In this document: positions 35,175 to 44,760 of the stretch, piece by piece
Position numbering within the stretch: position 1 is the first letter of the stretch
Layout: every line of letters starts with the position of its first letter
NCBI GenBank assembly: GCA_910579805.1
Contig: CAJTWM010000001.1
Coordinates: 248,001-312,000 of the forward strand
DNA from: an uncultured Lachnospiraceae bacterium
GTDB taxonomy: Bacteria > Bacillota > Clostridia > Lachnospirales > Lachnospiraceae
DNA: 64,000 nt
Direction of reading: 5' to 3'
Position numbers and translations under genes: made by a program
The notes under the pieces: model-generated
Told to the model about the DNA's origin: nothing
Databases searched by the model: none
Seen by the model: only the letters and a program-made list of their open reading frames with translations

Positions 35175-36263
35175 TTACACACTTAGTCCGTTCAAATATT
35201 CCTCCCACATCCGGCACACCTTCTGCGGTTCCATCTGCTCCTGTATCCGAAAAGCCTGATCTCCCAGCCTTTTTTCCAGCTCCGGATCCGAAAGGATTTT
35301 ACGGATCGCCTCTGCCAACGCCTTTTCGTCCCCTACCGGCACTAAAAGTCCGTTATCACCGTTTTTGATCAATTCCGCCGGGCCGCCGCAGGGACAGTCC
35401 GTAGCGATCACGGGAAGTCCCAGACACATTGCCTCGATCACGGAATTGGGCATTCCCTCCGTATAGGAAGTCAGCGTAAAGATTCTGACCTTCTCAATAT
35501 GAGCCGCAACATCCGACACACTGCCGGGCAGTTCTACTTTTTTTTGCAGTCCCATTTCCGAAACCAGCTCTTCTAACTTTTCCCTGCTCTCTCCCTCTCC
35601 GTAGATCACAAGCTTTATCTTTGGGAACTCCTGCTCTATCATAGAAAAGGCGCGGATCAGCATAGCATGGTTTTTATTGTCGTCCAGCCTGCCCGCCGCC
35701 GCAATAACCTCTTCCTTTTCTCCGGTATATCGTTCTCTTAAAAACAAAGGATTCAACGGATTGGGCAAAATAACCGCTTTTTGCTGTACCCTTTTCGGGA
35801 AAAATGCCTTTGCCTGTCCGGTCTGTAGGATCACGCCGTTTGCATGACTGAAAAGCAGTTTGGCGACGGCCTGCATTTTGGAACCTTCATATTCCATGGT
35901 CGGCTCGCCCCTTACCGATACCGCCGTCTTGACAGGAAGAAAGGCCGCGGTCAGGATCGCCATCAGATTGTTTTTGCCTAAAAAAGACAAAACCACATCC
36001 GGCTTATATGCTTTCCAGATTCCACGCAAAGTATGGAAACGCTCCAAAAAATTATGAAGCCTCCCCCCTTGAAGCCTTTCCTCCTCCGGCTCCGAATATA
36101 CCCTCCTGATCCCTGCCGGAATCTCATATTCCACTTCTTTTTTATACTGCGTGACCAAGATCACTTCATACCCTTTTCCGTAAAAGTACTCCGCCAGATT
36201 AGCCATGACCCGCTCGGATCCGCCTTTTTGCAGGGAATTAATAAACAACGCAATTCTTCTCAT
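35175..36263 (-). CDS. GT4-family glycosyltransferase
   Basis: GT-B enzyme of 362 residues: IALFINSLQKGGSERVMANL at the start, VIAAAGRLDDNKNH, LVIYGEGESREK and the E-x7-E block TEGMPNSVIEAM followed by LGLPVIATDCPCGGP. It resembles GalNAc- and Gal-transferring GT4 members such as PglJ/PglH in these motifs, which is only suggestive. The start is at 36263, after SD-hairpin copy 6; the longer frame to 36437 runs into the upstream amidotransferase gene. Confidence 0.88.
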   Translation of the reverse strand: MRRIALFINSLQKGGSERVMANLAEYFYGKGYEVILVTQYKKEVEYEIPAGIRRVYSEPEEERLQGGRLHNFLERFHTLRGIWKAYKPDVVLSFLGKNNLMAILTAAFLPVKTAVSVRGEPTMEYEGSKMQAVAKLLFSHANGVILQTGQAKAFFPKRVQQKAVILPNPLNPLFLRERYTGEKEEVIAAAGRLDDNKNHAMLIRAFSMIEQEFPKIKLVIYGEGESREKLEELVSEMGLQKKVELPGSVSDVAAHIEKVRIFTLTSYTEGMPNSVIEAMCLGLPVIATDCPCGGPAELIKNGDNGLLVPVGDEKALAEAIRKILSDPELEKRLGDQAFRIQEQMEPQKVCRMWEEYLNGLSV

Positions 36264-36270
36264 TTTTATA

Positions 36271-36301
36271 CCCCATATCCGCTTGGGCGGACTCAGATCA
36301 G
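36271..36301 (-). repeat. SD-hairpin repeat, copy 6
   Basis: Minus-strand GATCTGAG, perfect stem TCCGC-CCAA-GCGGA, then ATATGGGGTATAAAA before the ATG at 36263. The stop codon of the upstream amidotransferase lies in its 5' flank. A shorter, diverged member of the family. Confidence 0.55.
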
Positions 36302-38178
36302 ACCATATACTCCCGGTACCATTGCTGGAATACGAAAAAGGACCATGCCGTTTTGGAAAAATTAGCCCCCGATGCAGGCCCTTTATCTCCCGTGCGCAAA
36401 TATCCGGCAATAAATTGGTTGACATAATTCGGATCAAAAATGCCCTGCTTCTTCAAATAAGCCGTATCGCACATGTCCGTAAGCTGCTCTTTTAAAGGCC
36501 CCCGCATCCATTTGTCAAGAGGTACGCCAAACCCTACCTTAGGGCGGTCAAGCAGCTCTCTAGGTATATAATCATAAGCAATATCTTTCAGTATCCTTTT
36601 TTTAACTCCTTTTGCATACTTATAAGAGTGAGGCAGCCTGTAAGAATATTCCATCACATTCACGTCTAAGATCGGGCATCTGGACTCCAGCGAATATTTC
36701 ATGGAAGCTCGGTCTACTTTACATAAAATATCCCCCGGTAAATACGTCTCCTCATCCAAAAGCATTCTTCTTTCCTGCCAGTTCTTTTCCTCATATCGGG
36801 ATTCCTGCCTGAATTTGAACGGAACGCCGCTTTCCGGCAGCATCCGGTCGATAGCGCGGATGTAGGAGTCTCCTCCTAACTGCGTCTTGGTTTCTTTATC
36901 CCGGTTTAAAGCAATGACCTGCACTTTAAAGGGCAGCTTTCTTAGCAGCCCTGCCTTTTTTACTAAAGGCAGATTGCAGACGCCGAAAGTAACCCCGCCA
37001 AGCAGGTCGATCTTCTGTGCCTGCGCCACATAGTCATAAATATTATATCCGCAAAAAAACTCGTCCCCGCCGTCTCCTGTCAATACTACGGATACCTTCT
37101 CCGACGCCAGTTTCGATACCAGCATGGAAGGGATCTGGGAACTGTCCGCAAAAGGTTCGTCATAATATTTCGAAATACTTTCCACCATGTCGAACATTTC
37201 TTTTTCATCGATATACAGCTCGGTATGCTCCGTTTTCAAATGCTTTGAAACCTGCTTTGCATACTCCGCCTCATTGTAACGCTTTTCGTGAAAACCGATC
37301 GAAAAGGTCCTGACAGGGGTTTCGCTGATTTCCTGCGCAATGGCGGTAATTAAAGAGGAATCATATCCCCCGCTCAGAAAAGCGCCGAGAGGCACGTCCG
37401 CAATCATGCGCTTGCGCACCGCCTCTTTTAAAAGTCCCTTCAATTCCTCTTTCGCCTCATCGTAAGAAGGCACTTTTTCTTTGACCGCCTTTCCGTATAC
37501 CTGAGGAATATCCCAATATTTTTGTTTCTCTATTTTTCCTTTGTAAAATGTTACGATCTGCCCCGGCTCCACCTTATAAACATGCTCAAAGATAGAGAAC
37601 GGTTCATTGACACATTGCTGGAACATATAACGCTTGATCACGTCCCTGCGGATATTTTTAGGAAATCCCGGATAAGCCATGATTGGCTTCAGTTCTGAAG
37701 CAAAAACCAGATTTTCTCCGTCCTCCCAATAATAAAGCGGTTTTTTGCCGATCCGGTCGCGCACTAAAAAAAACTCTCCCGTCTCTTTATCATACAGGGC
37801 GATGGCAAACATTCCCTGAAATTTAGAGACACAGGAGATCCCCCATTTCAAATAGGCGGCAAGGATCACCTCCGTATCGCAGCGGGACCGGAAAGGATAG
37901 TCCTTTAACTCCTCCCTCAGCTCCAAAAAATTATAGATTTCTCCGTTATAAACGACCACAAGCCTTTCATTGACCGAGTGCATCGGCTGATGGCCCAATT
38001 CGGAAAGATCTAAAATGGACAGCCTTCTCTGAGCCAAACCTGCCAGATAGCCGTCTGACGCCTCAAAAATCTCCTCTCCGCTGTCGTTAGGTCCTCTGTG
38101 ATACATCGTATCGTTCATGGCTTTAAGCTGCTCTCTGCTTATGCTTTTTTTCGAGATGAATCCGCATATTCCGCACAT
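36298..38178 (-). CDS. asnB: Asparagine synthase-type glutamine amidotransferase
   Basis: Protein of 626 residues with Cys2 in MCGICGF, HRGPND, VYNGEIYNFLELREEL, the PP-loop SGGYDSS and LTGDGGDEFFCGYN. The start at 38178 has GGAGG four bases upstream. It overlaps the end of the upstream GT4 gene by 40 bases. It lies in the same unit as the UDP-HexNAc dehydrogenase and 4-epimerase genes, which should supply a uronic acid donor; amidation of that uronate is the likely job, as for WbpS-type enzymes. It shares fold and length with the copy at 27372 but differs in its PP-loop. Confidence 0.88.
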   Translation of the reverse strand: MCGICGFISKKSISREQLKAMNDTMYHRGPNDSGEEIFEASDGYLAGLAQRRLSILDLSELGHQPMHSVNERLVVVYNGEIYNFLELREELKDYPFRSRCDTEVILAAYLKWGISCVSKFQGMFAIALYDKETGEFFLVRDRIGKKPLYYWEDGENLVFASELKPIMAYPGFPKNIRRDVIKRYMFQQCVNEPFSIFEHVYKVEPGQIVTFYKGKIEKQKYWDIPQVYGKAVKEKVPSYDEAKEELKGLLKEAVRKRMIADVPLGAFLSGGYDSSLITAIAQEISETPVRTFSIGFHEKRYNEAEYAKQVSKHLKTEHTELYIDEKEMFDMVESISKYYDEPFADSSQIPSMLVSKLASEKVSVVLTGDGGDEFFCGYNIYDYVAQAQKIDLLGGVTFGVCNLPLVKKAGLLRKLPFKVQVIALNRDKETKTQLGGDSYIRAIDRMLPESGVPFKFRQESRYEEKNWQERRMLLDEETYLPGDILCKVDRASMKYSLESRCPILDVNVMEYSYRLPHSYKYAKGVKKRILKDIAYDYIPRELLDRPKVGFGVPLDKWMRGPLKEQLTDMCDTAYLKKQGIFDPNYVNQFIAGYLRTGDKGPASGANFSKTAWSFFVFQQWYREYMV

Positions 38179-39266
38179 ATTTCCTCCATATACTGTTTCC
38201 ACTGAGTCGAGATCACTTCCACGCTGGCCTTCTTCCCTATGAGTGCCGCCTGTTTTCCAAGCCGTTTTGCTAATCCGGGCTGTTCGATAAGGCGTTCCAT
38301 CGCCTCTGCCAACGCTTTTACATCACCTACCGGTACTAAAAGCCCGTTTTCTTCCGGCGTGATCACCATGGCAGGCCCTCCCGGCGGACAATCCGTCGCT
38401 ACCACCGCAAGTCCCAGAGCCATTGCTTCCAGTACCACATTCGGCATTCCTTCATAATCGGAAGAGAAAGCGGCAAACGCGCCGTTTATCATATCCTTTT
38501 CCAATTGGCCGCTGGCTCCCATAAGAAGCACATAGTCCTCCGCCTGTTTTTCCCGGATCAAAGCCTCCACTTTTTCCTTTGTCCCGTCAAAAGAATCGGA
38601 ACCGAAAATCTTTAAACGATAATCGGGATATTTTTTATGCACCTCGCAAAACGCCTCGATCAGCATAAGCTGGTTTTTAAAATCCACCAGTCTCCCCGAA
38701 TGCACCACCGCCTTTTCTCTTTCCTCAGGTATCGGATTCCCCAAAAATTTCGGATTGATAGGATTCAATATAATCCTTGATTTCTTCGTAATATAATCGG
38801 GAAAGAAATCCCTCTGCTCCGCCGTCTGGAAGACGCAGCCGGCAGCCCGTCTGAACAAAATCGGAATCTGTATCTTATCGGACAGAAAATCATAATATCC
38901 GACCGGATTGATACGGACTGAAATGAGTACCGGCATCTTCATGCCGACGGTAGCCGTAAGCGCCCTGTAATTCGCCTTTCTTGCGAACGCAATAACGATA
39001 TCCGGCTTCGTCTTTTTTAAAAATCGCCGCAGATTAAAGATCCTTGCAAGAAACTTTCCGATCCGCCCGTACTTTTCCTGCTTTCCGGACAGTCCCACAT
39101 GCACCCGCAAAATACGGCTGTCTATCGTATATTCGTCTTCTCCCTGCCATTCGGTAGCAATATAGACTTCATATCCCCACTGTGCAAACTGTCCCGCAAG
39201 GACGGACACTACTCTTTCCGCCCCGCCCCTTTCCAGACAATTTAAATGAAATACGATCCGCTTCAT
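38139..39266 (-). CDS. GT4-family glycosyltransferase
   Basis: GT-B enzyme of 375 residues: IVFHLNCLERGGAERVVSVL, VVHSGRLVDFKNQ, LKIFGSDSFDGTK and the E-x7-E block YEGMPNVVLEAM followed by LGLAVVATDCPPGGP. The N-terminal motif and the C-terminal block are similar to those of the GT4 at 35175, so the two may be paralogues that act in sequence. GGGAAG precedes the ATG. Its last 40 bases overlap the start of the amidotransferase gene. Confidence 0.88.
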   Translation of the reverse strand: MKRIVFHLNCLERGGAERVVSVLAGQFAQWGYEVYIATEWQGEDEYTIDSRILRVHVGLSGKQEKYGRIGKFLARIFNLRRFLKKTKPDIVIAFARKANYRALTATVGMKMPVLISVRINPVGYYDFLSDKIQIPILFRRAAGCVFQTAEQRDFFPDYITKKSRIILNPINPKFLGNPIPEEREKAVVHSGRLVDFKNQLMLIEAFCEVHKKYPDYRLKIFGSDSFDGTKEKVEALIREKQAEDYVLLMGASGQLEKDMINGAFAAFSSDYEGMPNVVLEAMALGLAVVATDCPPGGPAMVITPEENGLLVPVGDVKALAEAMERLIEQPGLAKRLGKQAALIGKKASVEVISTQWKQYMEEICAEYADSSRKKA

Positions 39267-39289
39267 CTCTCTTCCCGCTATCCTTCCTT

Positions 39290-40480
39290 TCAGGTATCTT
39301 TCCTGATCAGTTCTTCCAAATTCCTCTTATAAGACTCCAGACTGAACTCTTCCGCCCGCTTTACCGCCTTTTTTCTATAGTCTTCAGCCAGTTTGGCGTC
39401 TGTCAGCATTCTTTTCAGTTCGCCTGCAAAACGCTCCTCTTCTTCTGTCAATTCTGCCGCATTAATATTCTTTTCCCCCGTAAAAACGGGCGTAATCAGT
39501 CCAAACTCTCCAAGATAGACCTGATTTTGACTGCTGCATTCTTTATAATCCCTGTTTAAAATTTCTGCAGGCCCTGTCTTACAATTTACGCTTACGCAGG
39601 GAACGCTGCAGGCCATCGCCTCGATCAGCGCATTGGGAAAGCCTTCGCTTTCCGATGTCAGCGCATACACGTCCGCCCTTTTTAAAAGCGGGAAAGGATT
39701 TTTCATCACTCCCGTAAACAAAACGTCCTCCGCCATCCCCAGCTCCTCCGCCAGTTTACGGTATTCCGTATACGCTCCCTCGCCGATAATAGCCAGTCTG
39801 CAGTCCGGGATTTCCTTTTTAAGCAGATAAACGCTTTTCATCAAATGCCAAAAGCCTTTTAAGTCGTCTTCCCGCCCCATGGAAACGATCAGTTTTCCCG
39901 GTCTGTTTAAAAATTGCCGTATCGCTGCCGCTGTCTCTGCCCCACACTCTTGAAAGCCTTCTTCTTTCAGCTTTGCGATCTCACTGACATTGCAGGGATT
40001 GTACAATACGGCGGAGGATTTTGTGCCGAATATGCGGTTGATGTCCTCCTCCATGACCTTCGTACAGCTTACCACCCGGTCCGCCTTACGGCAGATCAGC
40101 CTCATCTTGCTTTTTTCCTGCAAAACGCCGTAGCCCCGGATGCCTGCCCACACTCTCTCACGGCCCTTCGACAATACGTTAGCGATGTTGGCGGTTACGC
40201 CGAAACTATAACTGATCTCTATGGAAAGCCGCTTTTTCAGCTTTTTTAAACGGCCTATCCTTTTCAACAGATTAAAGACTTTGCCCGCTCTTCCTTCTAC
40301 CGCTCCCAGACGCAGGTCGGTCAGTTCCACGCCCGATACGTCGTAGATCATATCCTGCGAACTAAAGATCACAAGAAATACCTCATGATTATCCTTTAAC
40401 AGCTTCGCCGTCAATGCGCAGATCCTTTCAAAGCCGCCCTGATGGAGCATCGGAACAATCAGCATAATCCTTTTTTTCAT
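39290..40480 (-). CDS. GT4-family glycosyltransferase
   Basis: GT-B enzyme of 396 residues: IMLIVPMLHQGGFERICALT, LIVSMGREDDLKGFW, LAIIGEGAYTEYRK and ESEGFPNALIEAM followed by SVPCVSVNCKTGPAEIL. The start ATG overlaps the stop of the upstream GT4 (ATGA, 40477-40480). GGAGAGGAAG is upstream. Donor unknown. Confidence 0.88.
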   Translation of the reverse strand: MKKRIMLIVPMLHQGGFERICALTAKLLKDNHEVFLVIFSSQDMIYDVSGVELTDLRLGAVEGRAGKVFNLLKRIGRLKKLKKRLSIEISYSFGVTANIANVLSKGRERVWAGIRGYGVLQEKSKMRLICRKADRVVSCTKVMEEDINRIFGTKSSAVLYNPCNVSEIAKLKEEGFQECGAETAAAIRQFLNRPGKLIVSMGREDDLKGFWHLMKSVYLLKKEIPDCRLAIIGEGAYTEYRKLAEELGMAEDVLFTGVMKNPFPLLKRADVYALTSESEGFPNALIEAMACSVPCVSVNCKTGPAEILNRDYKECSSQNQVYLGEFGLITPVFTGEKNINAAELTEEEERFAGELKRMLTDAKLAEDYRKKAVKRAEEFSLESYKRNLEELIRKDT

Positions 40481-41598
40481 AAATAATCTTCCTCTCCGGT
40501 CAGATAGAACTGCTCATACCTCTTTGCCTGCCGCCTTACGTCAAAGCCCGCCGCCGCGATCTGCTCATAGACGTCTTCCCTTTGATAATCCGCATGTTTC
40601 AGCACATAATCCGCCCACTCTTCAGGCTTGTCCGTTATGCTTTTATAGGTTACGAGATCGGTGATCCCCACTTCCTTGGCAATGGTATCCGATACCAGAC
40701 ACCGAAGCCCTGCGCTCTGGGCCTCCACAACAGTTCCCGGAAGCCCTTCATAGCGGGAGGGAAATACGAAGAAATCCATCGCGTGATAATAGTCCCATGT
40801 ATCTTTATGATTCCCTAAAAAGAACACTTTGTCTTCGATCCCTAAAGAAACTGCCGTGATCTTCATTTCTTCCATCCGGCTTCCCTCTCCCAGCAGGAGC
40901 AGGACTGCATCTTCTTTCTTTTTCGCGATCTGTGCGAAAACCTCCAGCAGGTACTCATGGTTTTTGGCATAATGGAACCTGCCCACATGCCCCACCACAA
41001 ACTTATCTTCCACGTTCAAAGCGCTGCGCATCCTGTCGCGCACCCGTTTCCGGTAACGGAACGGCGCTACATCCACCGCATTGGGTATGATCTTCACCCT
41101 GCCGGACAACGTATTTTTCCTTCCGAACACGGCCTCCGCCGCAAGTCCCGAACAGGCAAACATGTAATCGCATCTTCGTTTTAACGGCTTTCTGATCCAC
41201 AAAGTGATCCTGCCCTTTATCCCTTTATCCACTCCGGCGCTCCTTGCATGGGCAATGGTCATGGGAATTCCGCTTTTTTTGGCAATCGGCAGATAGATCG
41301 CCGCCGTACTCGTCATATGTCCGTGTACCGCCTTAAATTCATGATGCTCGGCAAAAAAGGCCCTTACCGCCTTTTTATACGCCCCTATATTATATAACCG
41401 AAAGCGTGGGATCCGGTATACCCGTCCTCCCATCGCCTTGATCTCGTCGTCATAATATCCTTTTTTCTCCTGATGTACCAGAAAGTCAAACTCGACCTCT
41501 CCTCTGTCGATGTTTCGGTATATATCCATGATCCGGCTCTCCGCGCCCCCAAGATCGGTACTTCCGAGCACATGTAATATCCGTATCGGTTCTGACAT
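40477..41598 (-). CDS. GT4-family glycosyltransferase (EpsF-like)
   Basis: GT-B enzyme of 373 residues. ILHVLGSTDLGGAESRIMD at the start is the mark of EpsF-type transferases, followed by FLVHQEKKGYYDDE, VHGHMTSTAAIYL, FVVGHVGRFHYAKNH and YEGLPGTVVEAQSAG. GGGAGA precedes the ATG. It lies after the deacetylase gene and is coupled to the next GT4 gene. Donor unknown. Confidence 0.9.
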   Translation of the reverse strand: MSEPIRILHVLGSTDLGGAESRIMDIYRNIDRGEVEFDFLVHQEKKGYYDDEIKAMGGRVYRIPRFRLYNIGAYKKAVRAFFAEHHEFKAVHGHMTSTAAIYLPIAKKSGIPMTIAHARSAGVDKGIKGRITLWIRKPLKRRCDYMFACSGLAAEAVFGRKNTLSGRVKIIPNAVDVAPFRYRKRVRDRMRSALNVEDKFVVGHVGRFHYAKNHEYLLEVFAQIAKKKEDAVLLLLGEGSRMEEMKITAVSLGIEDKVFFLGNHKDTWDYYHAMDFFVFPSRYEGLPGTVVEAQSAGLRCLVSDTIAKEVGITDLVTYKSITDKPEEWADYVLKHADYQREDVYEQIAAAGFDVRRQAKRYEQFYLTGEEDYL

Positions 41599-41646
41599 TC
41601 TCCCTTCATGCCCCTTTCTCAGTTGTAACGTTTTTTAATATGTTCT

Positions 41647-42387
41647 CTATTTGTTTCTGACTGAAGTCAGCATGAATTTTATCCTTGCGGCCAAACGCTC
41701 CGAAGCGGTCCCGAAAACCGTTCTCCTTACGGAAGGTTCTCTTAAATATTCCGAATAAGAGATCATCTTTTCGCCGTATTCGTTAAAAATCCTTTCATAT
41801 CGCTTTTTATCCGCCTCGCTGACCGTATTGGCATGAAGTACCATTGTCGTCACGCCGTCATTTTTCTTAAGCGCGCTGTTCAGGCGGAAAGCAATGGGAT
41901 AAAAAGTAAATCCGCCGTACCGATAGGGCGCTTTCCCAAACCCGTCGGTCATCTTTGTAAAGCCAAGCTCTTTTAACGCTTTCAATGTGTTCTTATCATA
42001 GGAATGCGCCGGAGCCATAAACATATCCGTTACAATGCCGTATTCTTCCAGTTTCCTTTTTCCTAAAGTAAGCAGCTTCTTCTGTTCTTCATAAGGAACT
42101 CCTGCAAATTCCGAGAAATGATTCAGCGGAAAAAGTCCGCCGCGCTTTGTAGTATAAAGATGATAGCAGCCGTGCATGGCAAAGCAGTAACCCTTTTTCC
42201 CCAATTCTGCCATGATTTTATAAAAATCTTTATGAGGCGCTTCCCGTTTTAAATTTTCATCCCGGTTTTCCGGTACGATCCCAAGTAACGGCGTGATTCC
42301 CGCCTTCTCAAACAGAGCTTGGAAAAAGTAAAAGTTCTCCCAATTCATATCGGGAGTAATATCATCCATACGAACCGCTATTTTCAT
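41647..42387 (-). CDS. Polysaccharide deacetylase-like protein (DUF2334-type)
   Basis: Protein of 246 residues with the start MKIAVRMDDITPDMNWENF. The Asp pair (DD) and HGCYHLY, followed by MAPAHSYDKNTLKALKELGF, match the metal-binding layout of NodB-like deacetylases of the DUF2334 kind. It could remove an acetyl group from a HexNAc in the glycan or its lipid-linked precursor. The true start is 42387, one base after the upstream epimerase stop (TGA then G then ATG). There is no signal peptide, so it should act in the cytoplasm. Substrate unknown. Confidence 0.75.
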   Translation of the reverse strand: MKIAVRMDDITPDMNWENFYFFQALFEKAGITPLLGIVPENRDENLKREAPHKDFYKIMAELGKKGYCFAMHGCYHLYTTKRGGLFPLNHFSEFAGVPYEEQKKLLTLGKRKLEEYGIVTDMFMAPAHSYDKNTLKALKELGFTKMTDGFGKAPYRYGGFTFYPIAFRLNSALKKNDGVTTMVLHANTVSEADKKRYERIFNEYGEKMISYSEYLREPSVRRTVFGTASERLAARIKFMLTSVRNK

Positions 42388-42388
42388 C

Positions 42389-43363
42389 TCACAAATTTTC
42401 CTTATACCAGTCGATTGCAAGCTCGATCCCCTGCTTAAAGTCATATTCGGGATCGTATCCCAAAAGTTTTTTCGCCTTTGAAATATCCGCGTTGGAATGC
42501 TTGATATCTCCGGCGCGGTCCGGTCCAAACTTCGGTTCGATCTCTTTTCCGAGAGCTTTGCACAAGTCGTAATAAATATCGATCAGGTATTCCCTTCCGC
42601 CGTAAGCGATGTTGAACGCGTTGCCCGCCGCCTCGGAAGACGCCAGACAAGCCTTTAAATTCGCTTCGATCACATTGTCGATATAGGTAAAATCTCTGGA
42701 CTGTTTTCCGTCCCCGTTGATCGTAGGCGCTTCATCGTTTAAAAGCTGTTTGATAAATTTAGGCAGTACCGCCGCATACGCGCCGTCCGGATCCTGCCTT
42801 CTCCCAAAAACGTTAAAATAGCGCATACCGTAAGTATCCAGCCCGTATAACTTTTTATATAATTTTCCGTATTCTTCATCCACTCTCTTTGTCAGCGCAT
42901 AGGGAGAAAGTAAATTTCCCTCCTGCCCCTCCACTTTCGGAAGTACGGGATGATCCCCGTAAACGGACGAACTGGAGGCGTACACAAACTTCTTTACCTT
43001 GTTCTGTCTTGCTGCCTCCATCATGTTCAAAGTTCCTCTGATATTGATCTCTTCATATAAAAGCGGCATCTCGATGCTCCTCGGCACGCTGCCCCACGCC
43101 GCCTGATTCAGAACGTAGTCCACTCCCTCGCAGGCTTTCATGCAGGTATTCAGATCCCTGATATCGCCTTTTATAAAAGTGTAATTCTCCCTGTCCGCCA
43201 GCATGTCCACATTTTCCTGTTTCCCGGTAGACAGATCGTCCAGACATCTGACCTGATAGCCCATATCCGTCAACGCCTCGCACAGATTAGAACCGATAAA
43301 GCCCGCTCCTCCGGTCACGAGAAACACGCTGTCTTCCTCAAATTTTAAATGCTGATACCCCAT
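42389..43363 (-). CDS. UDP-N-acetylhexosamine(uronate) 4-epimerase (WbpP/TviC-like)
   Basis: Short-chain dehydrogenase of 324 residues. LVTGGAGFIGSN (15-26), SSSSVYGD, the catalytic SPYALTK (Tyr and Lys) and MRYFNVFGRRQDPDGAYAA are specific to the WbpP/TviC group, which epimerises UDP-GlcNAc or UDP-GlcNAcA at C4. It stands directly after the UDP-HexNAc 6-dehydrogenase gene; together they make UDP-GalNAcA. GGAG precedes the ATG. Confidence 0.9.
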   Translation of the reverse strand: MGYQHLKFEEDSVFLVTGGAGFIGSNLCEALTDMGYQVRCLDDLSTGKQENVDMLADRENYTFIKGDIRDLNTCMKACEGVDYVLNQAAWGSVPRSIEMPLLYEEINIRGTLNMMEAARQNKVKKFVYASSSSVYGDHPVLPKVEGQEGNLLSPYALTKRVDEEYGKLYKKLYGLDTYGMRYFNVFGRRQDPDGAYAAVLPKFIKQLLNDEAPTINGDGKQSRDFTYIDNVIEANLKACLASSEAAGNAFNIAYGGREYLIDIYYDLCKALGKEIEPKFGPDRAGDIKHSNADISKAKKLLGYDPEYDFKQGIELAIDWYKENL

Positions 43364-43427
43364 TTTCCCTGCTCCTTTCTTCCATGCGGGCGCATTCCGT
43401 CATCCAATCCGCCACGCAGGCTCAAAC

Positions 43428-44744
43428 TTAAAGCCTCCAATATAAATAACTGCCGTCCTCAAAATCCCCGCGGTTCAATAATCCTTTAATATCCACAAGA
43501 ACCTTCTTTGTATTTTCCGTCTTAAAGAACGCATCCAGCTCCGGTTTGCCGAGCTTCTTAAATTCCTCGTGAGCGACCGCAAGTACTACCGCATCCATAT
43601 CCTTAATACTGCTTCTTTCCGCAAATTCTATCCCATATAGATGCTTCGCCTCTCCCGCATCCGCGGTTTCGTCCGTAATCAGCGGATCAATGCCGTATTC
43701 CTTTAATTCGTTCACAATATCGATAATCTTTGTATTTCGGGTATCGGGACAATTTTCTTTGAAAGTAAAGCCTAATATCGCTACTTTTGCACCCTTGACC
43801 GGAATGTCCGCCCTGATCAGATTCTTTACCAGACTTTCCGCCACATATTTCCCCATATCGTCATTGATCCGGCGGCCGGAAAGAATAATCTGGGAATGAT
43901 ACCCTAGCTGTTCCGCCTTATAAGTCAGATAATACGGATCTACGCCGATACAATGTCCTCCTACCAGCCCCGGATAAAAATTCAGAAAATTCCACTTTGT
44001 TCCCGCCGCCTTTAATACGGACTGGGTATCAATCCCCATTTTATTGAAAATAATGGAAAGCTCGTTCATAAACGCAATATTAATATCCCTTTGGCTGTTC
44101 TCGATTACCTTTGCCGCCTCCGCTACTTTAATGGACTGGGCACGGTGTACGCCCGCCTCCACGACCAATTCGTAAACCTTGGCTACTTCGTCCAGCGTCT
44201 CTTCATCCATACCGGAAACGATCTTAGTGATCGTTTCCAGACGATGCACTTTATCACCCGGATTAATACGTTCGGGAGAATAACCGATCTTAAAATCTAC
44301 GCCGCAGGACAGCCCCGATTCTTTTTCCAAAATCGGCACACAGATCTCTTCCGTTACCCCCGGATAAACGGTAGATTCAAACACAACGATCGAACCTTTC
44401 TGCAGATTCTGCCCTAAAATACGGCTGGCGCCCTCCACTGGCGTCAGGTCGGGAGTATGATCGTCGTTGACCGGCGTAGGAACCGCAACGATATGAAATT
44501 TTGCTTCCTTCAGTTTTGCGGCGTCGGCAGTAAATTCCACGGTCGTATTTTTAATGACTTCATCGCCCACTTCCTTAGTCGGATCGATCCCCTTTTTATA
44601 GAGCGCTATTTTCTCTGCATTCAGATCGAACCCCACCACCTGTACTTTTTTTGCAAAAGCGACCGCGATGGGCATTCCTACATACCCGAGTCCTACCAGA
44701 GAGATCTTTTCTTCTCCTTTTACTATTTTTTCATATAAGCTCAT
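43428..44744 (-). CDS. UDP-N-acetylhexosamine 6-dehydrogenase (TviB/WbpO-like)
   Basis: NAD-dependent dehydrogenase of 438 residues that oxidises a UDP-N-acetylhexosamine to its uronate. LVGLGYVGMPIAVAF, VPTPVNDDHTPDL, ESTVYPGVTEE and the catalytic Cys in GGHCIGVDPYY are all present; FTFKENCPDTRN marks the C-terminal UDP-binding part. GGGAGG with a seven-base spacer places the start at 44744. Supplies the GlcNAcA/GalNAcA donor for the unit that includes the amidotransferase. Confidence 0.92.
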   Translation of the reverse strand: MSLYEKIVKGEEKISLVGLGYVGMPIAVAFAKKVQVVGFDLNAEKIALYKKGIDPTKEVGDEVIKNTTVEFTADAAKLKEAKFHIVAVPTPVNDDHTPDLTPVEGASRILGQNLQKGSIVVFESTVYPGVTEEICVPILEKESGLSCGVDFKIGYSPERINPGDKVHRLETITKIVSGMDEETLDEVAKVYELVVEAGVHRAQSIKVAEAAKVIENSQRDINIAFMNELSIIFNKMGIDTQSVLKAAGTKWNFLNFYPGLVGGHCIGVDPYYLTYKAEQLGYHSQIILSGRRINDDMGKYVAESLVKNLIRADIPVKGAKVAILGFTFKENCPDTRNTKIIDIVNELKEYGIDPLITDETADAGEAKHLYGIEFAERSSIKDMDAVVLAVAHEEFKKLGKPELDAFFKTENTKKVLVDIKGLLNRGDFEDGSYLYWRL

Positions 44745-44760
44745 ACAATATCCTCCCATT

